From positions 8,122,001 to 8,186,000 of the forward strand of contig JANTQA010000047.1 of NCBI GenBank assembly GCA_027625915.1: DNA of 64,000 nucleotides, given 5' to 3'. How positions within the stretch are numbered: the first letter of the stretch is position 1; every line of letters starts with the position of its first letter. Under the pieces are notes generated by a model. The model was not told the origin of the DNA. It was given only the letters and a program-made list of their open reading frames with translations, and did no database searches. Origin of the DNA: Anaeramoeba flamelloides. Taxonomy: Eukaryota > Metamonada > Anaeramoebidae. The translations under genes were made by a program, and so were the position numbers. Below are positions 42,401-53,800 of the stretch, in pieces.

Positions 42401-44682
42401 ATTTTCATTTTCAATAAGGTTTCCCATTCAAAATCGTGTTGAACTTTTTTTTTCCAAATAGTAATGTAAATTATCCTTGCAAAGGCCTTTAATACATTAC
42501 CCAAATTTAGCAAGAGTGTGATCAAATTTTTCGAGACAGTTGTGTACTGATAAATTCGAATCAATGTTTGAAAATTTTTGCTTCATTTTTCATTTTGGAA
42601 ATTTTTTTACCTTGGCTTTTGATTCATGAATTTTATTAGCTTAAATGTTATGAAACTTTGTAAAATTAGTTGATCTTGAAAATATTCTTTATCAAAAGAT
42701 TGTTTTTAAAAGTCAAAGTTATCAACAGATTATCAAAAAAGGGAAATTGTTCTAAAAAGTTTTTTATATTTTTTTGAATTTATCAGTATAAATGAGCAGA
42801 TAAACGGGCTTAGAACAATAATCAGAGTCACTTGAATAAATTTTCAAAAAGAAAGATCCAGGTTTCAAATGATTAGATTTCAAACACGAACCAAAAAAAA
42901 AAATAGAGTTAAAAACATTTTAACAATCTAATAAATTTTGACTCTTAAAAAAAAAAAATTTTTTTGTTTCTGAAAATTATGAAATTGTTTGATAAAAAAA
43001 GTTCTCAAGTTGTCTATAAACCAGTCTACATGATTTGTGGGTTGTTTTTTATTCTCTGTATCAAAGAAATTTTTTTTTTTTCACACTTTTCGAAATGTCT
43101 TGAAAATGGAAAATTTCAGTAAGTGTTCAAAATAAAATTTGTTCCAATTCAGAATCGACATTAAAAATGGTTTTAACAACACACCGAGGATATGTAGGCT
43201 AGTCTTTGGATCTTTAAATCGGATAAAATTTCAGCTGATTGTCTGTCTTTATCCAATTCTGAAATCTTACTTTCTTTCTGGGGTTCTAAGTTCACTCGTC
43301 CAAAGTTTGCAATACACTTGGCATCAAAAAGTACCAAACAAAAAATTAAGATCCAAACCACAATCTATTTTCTTGGAATTTAATAGGTCGAAAATGAAAA
43401 AAAAAAATTGCAAAATGAAGACTTGTTCCCATTTAAAACCCAGCCACAGGATCAAAATCTCAGGATGAAATTAAAGAAAGAAAAAAAAAGAAAAAAAAAC
43501 ATTGTTGATATTTGAGTAACGGACTTTCCTTTCGAAATTTAAAGGCAACAAAAGAATATTCAAAAAAGACAAATTTTAATTTAACACATCAAAGTCAAAG
43601 CATATCTTATTACTTTGGTGGTTATTCAAAAAGAGAATATTCCAAATGAATTGTCATTCTCACTTTTTCAATTCTTTTTTTAAAAAAAGCCTTTCTTTGA
43701 CAGACAGATTCTACTGTAAAAAAATTGTGAGATTTTGTATGTTTGTTGTGTATTGAACAAAATGAGAATTATTCAAGAATACAAATTTGGGGTTCTTGTG
43801 ATTTGCACCGAGTATTTTTTTTTTTTTTTTTCTTTTTTTTTCGCCCAAAAGGGTTTTGTTTTAACGTAATTCTAATTCGCAAAGACAAATAAGTTCAAAA
43901 AAAAAAAAAAAAAGAATTAAAGAAACAGTTTTCGAAAAGAACAAACCTGGTTGATTGGCTAACCGTTTTTGAACTGACTGTACGTAGTCGAAAGCAGGCT
44001 CTAGAATTTGAGATTGTGTTTGGCTGGTTGGTGAATAAAGGGAATTTCTTGTTGAATTTAATGTGCTTTCATTTTCACTTAATTGGTCTCTACTTAATTC
44101 AATGAGATGCTTTTGTTCCTCTTTGTTATGGCATGGTTCATTTTTGAAATTAGTGTTTGAAAGATTTTTATTCGGACGAGTTAATGTACTTCTTTTTTCC
44201 TTTTCTTTTTTGGTTTTATTCAAACCTTGAAGATCCAAATAGTTACTTTTGTTGAGCGAGAGGCTTTCGTTGTTAATTGCTGTTTGGTCTGTTGGGCTTG
44301 GTTTGCTTTGTGAATTTCGTAGGGGTTGATTTTTGAATATTTGTTTGTAAAAAGGGTTGGGTTTTGGAAAAAAATTTTGATTGTTTTGGAATGGCGACTG
44401 TTGTTTTCCGTCAATTTCTTGTGGTGGCTTATTTTGTCGATTATTTTCCATTTGTTTTTGTTTTATTTGTTGTTGTTGTTGCTGTTGTTCTGTTTGGTGT
44501 TTACTGATTTCAAGGTTTCTAGGATTGATCAATGTTTCGAGTCGTAAAAGCTGGTTTAATTCGTGTTTTTTTAATTTTTTTGAATTTGGATATTGGAAGA
44601 GATTAGCAGTATTAGTTAGTCCTTCGTTAACACCTGAAGTTCGGTTTCCGTTTGAATTATTTTGTGTTAAAGGGTGACTCAT
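31748..44682 (-). CDS. SIN3: SIN3 transcriptional corepressor (three exons over 12.9 kb)
   Basis: Exons 44682-43947, 39270-37610 and 34243-31748 (736+1661+2496 nt) join in frame to 1630 residues, within the usual SIN3 range. PAH1 (about residues 230-293) is split by intron 1 and reads FDYVQSVQKRLANQPETFEA across the junction. PAH2 is at about 305-377 (AFNFINLVKKTFSKE) and a PAH3-like domain at about 697-760. The HDAC-interaction region spans the exon 2/3 junction: TASCTPSYRQIPIK joins YQHLTSSKNLNPLINLEWTS, then WHDRYLKCEEQRYELDILIY, matching SYRxLP...CEDERFELD of SIN3. The C-terminal domain ends KKYYVVGSEDYHWR, compare MVYVIKSEDYMYR. SIN3 is the nuclear scaffold of class I histone deacetylase complexes. 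Long Asn and Asp runs are inserted between domains. Introns are 4676 and 3366 bp, both GT-AG. Confidence 0.93.
33160..33240 (-). repeat. GAT trinucleotide repeat coding poly-Asp
   Basis: Plus-strand (ATC)n codes an almost pure run of aspartate in SIN3, with a few glycine interruptions. The frames giving poly-His, poly-Ser or poly-Met on either strand are shadows of this repeat. Confidence 0.9.
35440..36240. mobile_element. TIR element with a G/T-rich interior
   Basis: Left arm 35466-35575 and right arm 36140-36225 are reverse complements (left: AACCGCATAAAAACACGTTA, GAACAACTTCTAAGAAACAC, TAGTG; right: CACTAGTGTTTATTAGAAGT, TGTTC, TTTTTTCGCGGTTAAA). The interior at 35690-35870 is strikingly G+T-rich on the plus strand (GGTATTGGCATGGTATTGG, GGTTTGGTATGGTGTGTG). 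A 67-codon frame there is of doubtful meaning. Confidence 0.65.
36270..36650. repeat. Decayed P1, P2 and P3 modules
   Basis: P1-like (AGGTTTTCTCGGATTTTG to AAAACTCAAAATCTAGAAAA), P2-like (TTTTTTTAAATTTGAG to TTTTTTAATTAAAAAAA) and P3 (TTTCCCAGAATTCAAAATAA to TTGAATTCTGGAAAACC, 36527-36596) follow one another. A GACACTTGACAACACTAGAC unit lies after them, related to the GTGCCGTCAAGTGCC unit in reverse orientation. Confidence 0.55.
36850..37390 (+). mobile_element. Element N, left member of inverted pair around SIN3 exon 2
   Basis: About 540 bp, repeated in reverse complement at 39521-40060. Its own ends are imperfect inverted repeats (CAAAATTTTCCACACAGCTA at 36859 and TGTGTTAAAAATTTTG at 37373). 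A further internal copy of the end word, AAAATTTTTAACACACC, is at 37189. This is a plain non-autonomous DNA transposon; the superfamily is not determined. Confidence 0.7.
37610..39270 (-). CDS. SIN3: SIN3 exon 2 (PAH1 end, PAH2, PAH3-like)
   Basis: It starts with two bases completing Glu after TTTATAG, then TFEAFCTFLNKFRNGTLSTD and ILRGHNDLILEFNQFLP finish PAH1. PAH2 follows directly. A poly-Asn tract coded by AAT triplets (38640-38820) separates PAH2 from basic KPKFKRKKKKNF stretches. The exon ends at PSYRQIPIK before GTAATA. The ATG at 39094 lies inside the exon and is not the gene's start. Confidence 0.9.
38640..38820 (-). repeat. AAT trinucleotide repeat coding poly-Asn
   Basis: An almost pure (ATT)n on the plus strand gives long asparagine runs in SIN3 exon 2. 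Poly-Ile and poly-Leu frames on the plus strand are shadows. Confidence 0.95.
39380..39420. repeat. TA-rich microsatellite
   Basis: A TA run with TTTATATA interruptions, 110 bp from SIN3 exon 2. Confidence 0.9.
39521..40060 (-). mobile_element. Element N, right member of inverted pair around SIN3 exon 2
   Basis: The reverse complement of 36850-37390. For example AAACAAAAAATAAATAATTA followed by TCAATATTAATAAATTATCG here pairs with CGATAATTTATTAATATTGA on the other side, and AGCTGTGTTCAAAATTTTGA (40031-40050) pairs with TCAAAATTTTCCACACAGCT. Confidence 0.7.
41345..42455 (+). mobile_element. TIR element, family T, copy 2 (longest)
   Basis: The left end (about 41370, TTTGATTGGAAACATTAATAG) and right end (about 42415-42450, AAGGTTTCCCATTCAAAATC) are inverted relatives, and both resemble the ends of copies 1 and 3. 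The interior is about 700 bp longer than in the others. It includes a 91-codon frame (41515-41790) and a segment (42033-42105) also seen at 13775-13865. AACTGTTATTGTG near 42340 matches the right part of copy 1 (1079). Probably a decayed member closer to the parent transposon. Confidence 0.6.
42460..42830 (+). mobile_element. LINE fragment
   Basis: Aligns with the 3' part of the LINE fragment at 53400-53660: AAACTTTGTAAAATTAGTTG here, AAACTTTGTAAAATTGGTTG there, and TTTGAATTTATCAGTATAAA here, TTTGAATTTATCAGTATTAA there. No intact frame. Confidence 0.5.
43185..43364 (-). pseudogene. Orphan exon inside SIN3 intron 1
   Basis: Between GAAAATAG and the donor TCG|GTGTGT lies a 180-nt open segment in SIN3 orientation: a hydrophobic start (IVVWILIFCLVLFDAKCIA), then NFGRVNLEPQKESKISELDK, DRQSAEILSDLKIQRLAYIS. 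It reads like the signal peptide and first residues of a secreted or lumenal protein but has no in-frame ATG. Its length is a multiple of three, but its frame does not fit the SIN3 splice phase with these boundaries, so it is not an obvious alternative SIN3 exon. Not recognised. Confidence 0.4.
43947..44682 (-). CDS. SIN3: SIN3 exon 1 (N-terminus and start of PAH1)
   Basis: ATG at 44682 (MSHPLTQNNSNGNRTSG), a Q/N-rich disordered region, then LEPAFDYVQSVQKRLANQP, the first helix of PAH1. It ends with one base of a Glu codon before GTTTGT. Reading through instead gives a hydrophobic tail (LFFSKTVSLILFFFFF) that is intron. Confidence 0.85.
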
Positions 44683-47600
44683 AATTTGCTTGTTGTGATT
44701 TACTACAACAAAAACAAAATAATTTTGATAAAAAAAAATAAAATTATTTTAAATTCGCTGACAAAATTAGGTTAGTTTTTGGATATTTTGTACTACAAAA
44801 GTTTTAGGTTCTTCTTAAAAATAAATGTTTCTCCAATTTCAAAGCTTCCTTGTTCAAAGTTTGAGAAGTTTGATTCTGAAGATTTCTTTAGAAAATAAAT
44901 TTGAGTTAATCTTGTTCTAAAATATCAGAGTTTTCCAATTTTCAAACTGAACATGTTTTTTGTTCTCTTAAAATAATTTGAGCTTTCCATAAAGATGGAT
45001 AATTCTATTTTTGTATTTTTGATATTGAATTAAAGTAATATCCAATTTTTTTGTTTAATGAATATAACAATGAGAAAGATCAACACAATTGGCAAACCCC
45101 AAAAAATATGGTATTAAGAAATCCTATACAAATGGAAAATTGAGGGTTTTTTTTGGAAATTTGTATGTTTGGAAAATTATTTTTTTAAATTTAAAAAAAT
45201 TGTTTTAAATGAATTTGAAAAGGAAAATTTAATTGTGAAAATGGTCACTCGAGTTTATTTTCTAATGTTAGGAAGTTAAGTTTGAGAGTACAAATATACT
45301 TTGTAGTCAACTCGAATAACCTTTTCGTAAAATATCACACAAAATCCATTTTAAATTTGCCTTATTTTGTTAAAGAAATTCGCTAATTATTTTGGAAATT
45401 GAAATGTTTTCTTAAAAATCCCCCACAAATCGTAAAATTTGTAATATTTTGCCTTCCTTTTGATGATATTTGCAGATGAAATTGGTAAACCTTTTCATTT
45501 CCCTCTTGATCTTTTCCAATTAGAGTAAAAAAATAGAATGTCTTGAGACTAATCTCTATTTCTATAATTGTCCCCTTTTTTAGTAAACATAGAGAAGTTC
45601 AGAATCATGACGAAATTAGGAATTTTCATTTGGAAAATCTGATAGTACTGTGATCTTTTATCCTATTTCTTATTCGAAAACGACGAACTTGGAAATTTTT
45701 TAAATTTTTTTCAGTTTATTATGTTGGGTTTCAATATTTTACAGAAACACAACATTTGGGTAACGCTTATGGGACTTGAAACTCTTATTTATTTTTTTTC
45801 GTAAAGTGAATACTGTTATCTGAATCATAAATGGGAAAAAGGTACACTTGGTTTTCATTTTTATTGCCTTTTTTAAACAGAGTTTTTAAATATCAACTTA
45901 CTTCTTTGACAGTTCTCTTTGTAAAAGAAAAAAAATGGATAAGATAGTAAAAATTATTTCGCCTTTGTTATGATAATACCAGTAGGGCAATTATTGTCAC
46001 AGTGATTTATTTAAACTCGACAAAAAATTTCAATATATCAACTGTCGAGAAATGATTTTACATTTTTGAAGTTCATTTTTTCTTTACTGTTTTCCTTTTT
46101 TAAAAATCTCAATCCTTTTTTGTTTGGATTTTTTTGGATCAAAAAAAACAAGAAAAATTTTAAAAAAAAGTTTCATTTTAAAGTAAATCTTACTTTGAGT
46201 AATTTCCTGTAAGCTTGTATGAACAAATAACATTAAAAATCTAATTTTGTTTCAAAAATACAAGAAAAACAAATCCCATTTTTAATTCTTTAAGATCTAA
46301 AAAAATTTATCCATCTAATTTATTTTTCAAATATTTATTAAATTTCATAAAATTTATAAGAGTAGGTAATTTTCTTTTTCAAATATTAAGATTATAAATA
46401 AAGGAATTTTAATATTAAAATACGGGATTTGAGAATCTCTATTCTATTTATTTTTTTTAGATTTAATTATTTATTAATTTTGATTTTCTTTGTTTGAAAA
46501 TTTTTCAAATATTAGAAAATAACAACCAAAGCCTTTTGATACTTTTAATCTTTATGTGATTAATGACTGACTGAAGGAATTAGGAATGATTTTTTTTTAA
46601 CATTAATTAGAAATAATCAAATTAAAAAATATTTCTTTGGGAATTATATGTTGAATTTTCCAGGTTTTAAAAAATATTTCTAGGAGAATTTTTAATTTGA
46701 TTCTTCTGTTTTTTTTTGGGGGAATTTTTTGTGTTCAATAAATTGAAAAAATTGATTTAAAATGTTCTTTGAATAAGAAAATTATATTTTCTTTTCAAGT
46801 CTAAAATAATTATATATTTTTTTTTGAATTTAAATATTTCTTAATAACTGGGTATTCATAAAACTAAGTTGTTTTATTTTTAAAGTACGCCATAGTAAAA
46901 TTCCTTCGGAGATATTAAGATTTCATTCTTTAACGATTAAATTTTTTTTTTAAATAATTGTTAAATTATTATGGGTTTTGAACTTTTTCTTAATGAGAAA
47001 AAGAGATCAAACCTTTCAAAACAATAATTTGTTTCAAAAGATATCATTAAAAAGATGCTTTGGTCTCATATCTATCCAATTTTGTATTGAAGTTCCAAGA
47101 TACCGTAAAAATATTTGAATTTTCTGTTAAATAGCTCAAATATTTTATTTCTTTTTGAAATTTACTGGATTTATGTTAAAATATTGTGAAATATAATATT
47201 TTCATTTTTAGTATCGAAATTCTGAATGGGATAAAAGTTTTATAAAATCAAAGAATTTAAGGTCATGTGTTCCTAAATTTTGTATTTTTTTTATTAAATG
47301 TTTGTTTTTATAAATTTTGGGTTATAAACTCGAAATAGTTTATATGATGATTTTTGAGAATAATCCAAGAATAAAACAAAAAAACCAACTCGCGTATATT
47401 TTAAATAAATCTTTTTATTTTAAAGGTCAAACCGAAAAGATCCCCTTTCCTAAAAATTTGTTGAAATCATGAAAGAAAATTAAAAAAATCGACAAAGCCT
47501 ATTTCCGAAGATTTGTTTTCTTTTTATTCTTAATTTGAATGACCCCGAACAATTTAAAACATTGAATACCTCGCTTTATTACTATTGATTATTATTGTAA

Positions 47601-49247
47601 CAAACCATTAATTACAACTTGGCTCTCAAATTCAATTTTTAAATATTTTTATCAAACTAAAAGCCAAAAATAATTCTATTTCAAAAAATAAAGTAAAGGT
47701 GTTGAATTCTAGATATCAAAAAACAGTTACAAAAAAAAAAAAACATAATAAAAAGAAAAATTTTAAAAAAATTTAAAATCAGAAATAATTGAATAGTATT
47801 TTTTAGAAATAAATTGAAATCTTATCAAAACAATTTTTTTAAACGTTGTTTTTTGAACTCTGAAATATACAAGTTAACCACATTTCAACCATTTATTAAT
47901 TTGAGTCTCGTCTTTTAATTTCCTAATTTTACATTTTTCAAATATAAAAAAGAAAAAAAGCAACCTATTATTTTTATTAACAGTGGATCTAATACTTGAA
48001 AATGAGAAAACATATATTTTTACTCTTAGAATAGAAATTATTGATTTTGATTAAAATTTTTTTATATTGTTATAATTTTTTAATAATTAATAATTTAATA
48101 CAAACCTCAGAGTAGAAAATCAAATGAGGTAGAGGTGATTAAATAAATGAAAATTTGATAAAAATTTAAACAAAATTTACTTAATGAAATTAAGAATTAT
48201 TCAGCAGATAATTGTTTTTTATTTTTTAAGGGTTTAAAAAAGTTATTTTCTGGTTTACAAAAATTGAAAAAAAATTCCAATACAATTTTCAATTTTGATT
48301 AAAATTTTTTAAAAAAATTATTTGACCTTATTTAAAAGAACTCTTCTTATTAAAATTCAAATCATTTTTGTCAGAAAAACAAAATATTTTGAATTTTTTG
48401 GATAAAATTACTAAATTTCCATATATCTTTTTGAAAATTTTTTTTTGAAAAATCTAATTTTGTCTTAGAACAAAAAACACAATTTCTTGATTGAATTTAA
48501 AAATGACTGTAAAACTTATTTATTATAAATATCCTTCTTAAAACAAAATAATTATTTTTCAATTGATTGCATAAATCATGTTTTTTATTGGGTAGCCAAA
48601 AGTTTTATCTCAAATCAAAAAAAAAAAATCAAAATTAACATTCCTGATAACAAAGACTTTTTATTATATAATAATCATGGAATTGTTAAAGAAAGTGTAA
48701 AAATTTTTATAATGTGAGAAATAAAATAAAATTAAATGTTTTTAATTTTGGAAAAAATGGAAAAAAAATTGATCTCAGATAAAAAAAATATTCTTTTTTG
48801 GGTTTCATTATCGATCAGAATTTTTTGACACGTTTTTACTACAAAATTTCTGAGTGTAGAATAGCACTAATAATATATTTTAAATTTTTTCTCTTGTTTT
48901 CATAGCATACTATTCCCTTTCGAATTATTTTGAAGCCTTCAATATTAATTGAAATATATTGAGTTTTCAATTTAAACTAATCCATCCAATAAATTTTTAT
49001 TGCGTTTGAGGAATTTAATAAATATCCAATATTTTATTGAATCCAAACTAGAATAATGTAAATTAAATGAAAATATAATTTCTCTAGCCTTTTTGGGGGA
49101 ATTATTTCAAAATAAATTTAATTTGTTTCTCAAAAATTTGACAAACAAAAGTTTTTCCAAGAAGAATGAAAAATAAAACCAAGCAAAGAATAAGTAATTG
49201 TATCAAATATCAAATCCAACACCAATAAATAAAAGATTTTTATTAAA
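44683..49247. other. Long intergenic region upstream of SIN3
   Basis: 4.5 kb of A/T homopolymer-rich DNA. No repeat family shared with the rest of the window and no coding island was recognised. It presumably holds the SIN3 promoter, but no motif can be singled out. Confidence 0.5.
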
Positions 49248-49440
49248 GTCAGTTCAAGTTTTAAGACACAAACTTTCAACGAAATTTAAGGCACAAAAAA
49301 AAAGTTCAAATTAAGGTACAAAATTCAAATTCTAGTAAAATAATTTGTGAAAAAAAAAATTACAAATTTAGTGCTTTAATTTGAGATTTTTTTGTGCCTT
49401 AAATTTTGTTGAAAGTTTATTCCTTAAAAGTGAAACTGAT
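49248..49440. mobile_element. Fold-back element, family M, copy 3
   Basis: Arms GTCAGTTCAAGTTTTAAGAC-ACAAACTTTCAACGAAATTT and the reverse complement ending TTGAAAGTTTATTCCTTAAA-AGTGAAACTGAT, with a loop of about 35-45 bp. Confidence 0.75.
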
Positions 49441-49772
49441 TGTAATTATTTGAAGCTCAATTTTTTCATTGTTTTGATTTTCATTTTTTAGTTGGTATAT
49501 AAATATATTATAAACAATGATATCTTACACTCTATCATATTGTTTAAAATCCCAATCTAGGTGGTTAGTAAATGATTTGAATGAATGAATTCATTTTCAA
49601 ATAAAAAGAGGCAACTCAAAATTTGTAAAATCAACTAACCTTCTTTAAATTTTACTTTATTTTTTTTCATTTCAAACATAAATTCACTTCTTTGTTATTT
49701 TCATTTTTTCATCTTTTTTTAGATGATTAAATATGTTTTTCGAAATTGGTCAAATTAAACAAAAGTTAAATT

Positions 49773-49958
49773 CTAAAAAGAGTTTTTAAACTGATATTTC
49801 AATAATTCATTTCTCAACAACTCTTTTTCTCTCTTCCTGTTTTTTCGTTTTTCCCTATCAAAAAAATTATTTTCAATTTCAAAAAATACTTCAATAACAA
49901 CTAAAAAATTTTTAAGTTTTATCTCATCGATCAATCCTTTAGAAAGAAAATCAAGCAT
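49773..49958 (-). CDS. Small hypothetical open frame
   Basis: 61 codons from a true ATG: MLDFLSKGLIDEIKLKNFLV, VIEVFFEIENNFFDREKRKN, RKREKELLRNELLKYQFKNS, F. It is helical and charged at the end. An acceptor-like ACCACAG lies 15 nt before the ATG, so it may be a terminal exon. It is divergent from the MFS gene, whose ATG is 134 bp away. Not recognised. Confidence 0.33.
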   Translation of the reverse strand: MLDFLSKGLIDEIKLKNFLVVIEVFFEIENNFFDREKRKNRKREKELLRNELLKYQFKNSF

Positions 49959-50092
49959 TGAATTAAAGTTAACTGTGGTTGGGTAAAATACTATCAGCTT
50001 TTAAATAAATCGAGCTGCTTTATTTATGGGAATTAAAAATGGTTCAGCATTCCATTTTTTTTTTCTAATAATTTGAGGATTTCCTGCTTTCT

Positions 50093-50834
50093 ATGAAAAG
50101 GCTACCAAGAGGAAACCACCTTAAAGTTTTAATATGTGTATACTTGGAACTTTTTTTTATCCAAATCATGAGCTCTGTCCACTCTGTTGCTGTTAAATCA
50201 TATTTTTATTCCACGGTTGTGTCGAACAATCAACAAAAGGCATTATTGTATGAGGGAGTCATCGAAGGGAGCCAAGCAGCCCTAATGGTTTTTGTTGATC
50301 CCTTGCTGGGTGTGTTTTCTGATTCCTTCAAGCGTAAATATTCGTTTTTGATAATTTTCATTTGCACATTTGCAAGCCCGATCCTGGTTTCAAGCACCAA
50401 AATTCTTTGGCTGGTTTTCATCTTTCGATTGCTTTATGCTGTCAGCTATGCAAATTGGCAGATATGTGCCTCCTATATAGCCGATCTTAAGAGGCCAGAA
50501 CATTTCACATTTTACATCTCGCTGACCGTTGCTTCAACAAGCTTTGGCTCTTTTATAGGCTCGCTAATTGGGCTAATTATTTCAAAAAAAAATATTAATG
50601 ATCGTGTTCTGCTTTTGACTTCCTCTGCCGTGCTCTTACCAAACTTGTTCATTATTTTGTACATGAAAGAAATTAAAAAGGAACACCCAAAATTCTCGAT
50701 TGCAAGAGCAAATGTTGTTGGTGCACTCAAGTACCTCTACCAAAGAAAAAATGTTTCCAAATATTTGATCTTCTCTTTTACCTACATTTTTTATTATTAT
50801 GCGCCAACTACAGTTTTTCAATATTACAGCAAAG
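50093..50834 (+). CDS. MFS transporter exon 1 (helices 1-6)
   Basis: ATG at 50093 (MKRLPRGNHLKVLICVYLEL). It ends VFQYYSK plus one base before GTACGT. G+C is visibly higher than in the flanks. Reading through would stop after five codons. Confidence 0.85.
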
Positions 50835-53800
50835 GTACGTTTTTTATATAATTTTTTGATTATAATTTCTTGCTTGTTGTCATAATTTGGGTGAAACAAG
50901 CCAGCCTACCAAATTAATTCCAATCAAAAACCAAACAATCAATTAAATAAGATTTCAGGCTTGATCAGAAAAATTTCTTAGACCCAATTTTATATTGGTA
51001 CTGTGCAATAGCTTTGTTTACTACTTTTTAAAAATAACAACAATACAAGATCAAAACTTTTTTGTCTTCATTAGAAAAATAAAGCAATAAAATAGTCAAC
51101 TGATAAAAGTATCAATAAAGGAAAAACTCTGGCTTTTTTTGTAATAAAAAGAGGTTTACATTATCTTTCAATTTAAGGCATCAGAATTTCTATGAGTTAA
51201 GAATGCACTCAAATAACTGAATTAAAATCGATTGGTAAACTAATATAGGGTTTGTTTTAAAAAGGAACCTTCTATTTTGGGATATTTGGTTGCAAGATCT
51301 TAAAAATTACTTTGGGACTTTTTGTATCAAAAACCTCTTTTATATTTTTGAAAAACAACTAATGAAACTTGTTTGTTGTTACACTTTTTTAATCTTTTTT
51401 AAAAAAGGTTCATGAAATAAACTTTTTTCGGAATTATTTCTTTTTTTTTTGTACTTGATTCTCAAAAAATTGGAATTTTCCATTTGTAAAAAAAAATTAA
51501 ACAGGGAAAAACAGTGAAACACGATTTTTAATTGGAACCCTAATAGAATCACAGAAATCACAGAAATCACAGAAATCACAGAAACCTGAAAAATGAAAAA
51601 TAGGATCAATTAAAAGAAGAAAAAATCAATGATAAAGATAAAATGGAGGAAACAACACACTAATAGTTTTTTTTAATAATACCTTTTGTTCTGGAGTTTT
51701 TCTTTGATTGATCAATTATTAAAAAATATGTTCAAAAAATTGACTATTTTTGAGATCCTCCAAAACCAATCAAATCTGGATTTCGATATAAAGGAGATCT
51801 AAATTGTTTTCAGTTGATTTGTTTGAAAATAATTTAATGGGTTATCATTTGAATTTAATTTATTTCTTCTATTAATTGATTTGCTCTTTTCGTTTTCAGG
51901 TTTCTGTGATTTCTGTGATTTCTGTGATTTCTGTGATTCTATTAAGGTTCCAATTAAAAACCATCTTGGGCTTTTTTCCCTGTTTCACTTTTTTCCCGAA
52001 CTGGTTATTTTCAATTTCAAAAAAATTTTCTGAAATATTTGATCTCTGTTTTTTTAACTCAGCTATTTTCATTATTTTTGTAAAATACCTTATGTACGTT
52101 AATAATTCTATTAGTGTAATATTAAAGTATAAAAAACATGATATAAAAAATGAAACAATCAAAAATTGAATCTTAAGATATTATAAAAAAGAAGGAATCG
52201 GGGTTTATCAAGGAGATCCCTTTCCAATTATTCTGCCTTCACATTTATATGTCCTTAAAAAAATTAAGCACTATTTTTTTCTGATTAATATTTTTCGAAA
52301 TCTAAGTTCATAACTTAATTCCATTAACCAATGTGATGATTTTTTTTAGAATAAAAACACTCTCAACTTTTGAATATCGAAAATATTTTTTGAAATTACT
52401 GTGCACTTTTTTATTTTTTTTTGAAAAATTGGGGTTGAGAAAAGCTTGAAATCAAAGAATAAGTTAATATATTAAATTAGAATGCTTTTCCAGAGAGTTT
52501 ATTTTTTTAGCTTAACTCTTTTTTTAATTTTACCATTTAAAACTAAAAAAAAACATTTGAAGACCAAATTAGTGCCTTTTGTGAAAATAAAATTCCCCAT
52601 AATTTAGAATTTGTTTTTGTAAATGAGTTAAAACAAGATAGCGTATCTAAAAATATAGATAATTTCAAGTTTGAATTCAATAATTTTGGCAAAACATGTT
52701 TTCAAGAAAAAGTTAAATTGAAACTTTATTTATTTTAATTTTTTCATTTAATTTTTTTAAATTGTATTAATGGAAAGTATTTGATCAGTTTTTCATTTTT
52801 AGTGTTTTTTGTGTCGTAGGGACATATATTATTTTCTACTAGAAAAAATAAAAACTCTAGCTGTTCATGTTCAAATGTATGTAGATGATCTTATTCTCAT
52901 TACAAAAGGGCCTTTAATTTCTCTAAAAAATAATTTATAAAGATTTATGAAATAATAAAAAGATTCACATGAACTCACATTATAAAAAAGAATTCCAAGA
53001 TATTTTTTATCTTGGAATTCGGTTAGTTAAAAAAAAAAAACACACATCTTGAACATAATTTCAAAAAAGTAGAAAAGTATTTGGAAACACTTAAACGATC
53101 GTTTCAACAAAATAAACTCAATAATGGAATCAAAATAAATTCGTTCAAAAGATCTTATTTTAAGTCAACTTTATTATGGTCTCGAAATATTTGATTTGAC
53201 AAAAAGTGATTTTGAAAGAATTGATAGATTTATCAATAAATCAGTTATAAATTTCTTACAAATTGATATTTATTCACCACCATTAATTTATAAAAGTGAA
53301 GTAAAAATTGATCTCACTAGATTAAAAATATACCAAAAAAAAATAGAAATTAATAGAAAACTTCGATTTTAAAAATTTAAAAAAATTAAAAACGGTTACT
53401 AAAATTTGGTACACTTGAAAATGAAAATACTGATAAATTAAAATAAATCTCTGAAAATTTTCACTCATTATCTTTTTTAAATTATTTTTTCCCCAAAGCA
53501 TTGAAGAAAGCAATATATTCTTTTAAATGCTTAAAAAACTTTGTAAAATTGGTTGTCCTTCAAAAGGATCTTTCTCTTGAGTTGTTTTAAAAGCTGAGAT
53601 ATAAGATTACAAAATGGGAAATTGAACTAAAAAATTTACTAAATATATTTGAATTTATCAGTATTAATTGGTATACTGAGGAATTAAAATTATTAGATTT
53701 AGAATCAAAAAGGTTTTCGATTAACCAAATTGGAAAATTCCAACTAGTTGGTAAGTTCAACAATATCTAAAAATTATAAACCAACTAAATTTCAATTTCA

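Larger units (their letters stand above)
39271..43946 (-). other. SIN3 intron 1
   Basis: Donor GTTTGT (43946), acceptor TTTATAG (39271), 4676 bp. It holds a TA run (39380-39420), element N right copy (39521-40060), family T copy 2 (41345-42455), a LINE fragment (42460-42830) and an orphan exon (43185-43364). Confidence 0.85.

Noticed and set aside
43139-43468. 109-codon plus-strand frame
   Set aside because: The minus strand in the same place has better coding character and splice-like ends.
52829-53775. LTR-type element because of a YVDD box
   Set aside because: The sequence after the box matches the C-terminal region of LINE ORF2, no LTRs were seen, and the related copy at 57903-58941 has the LINE zinc knuckle and an A tail.
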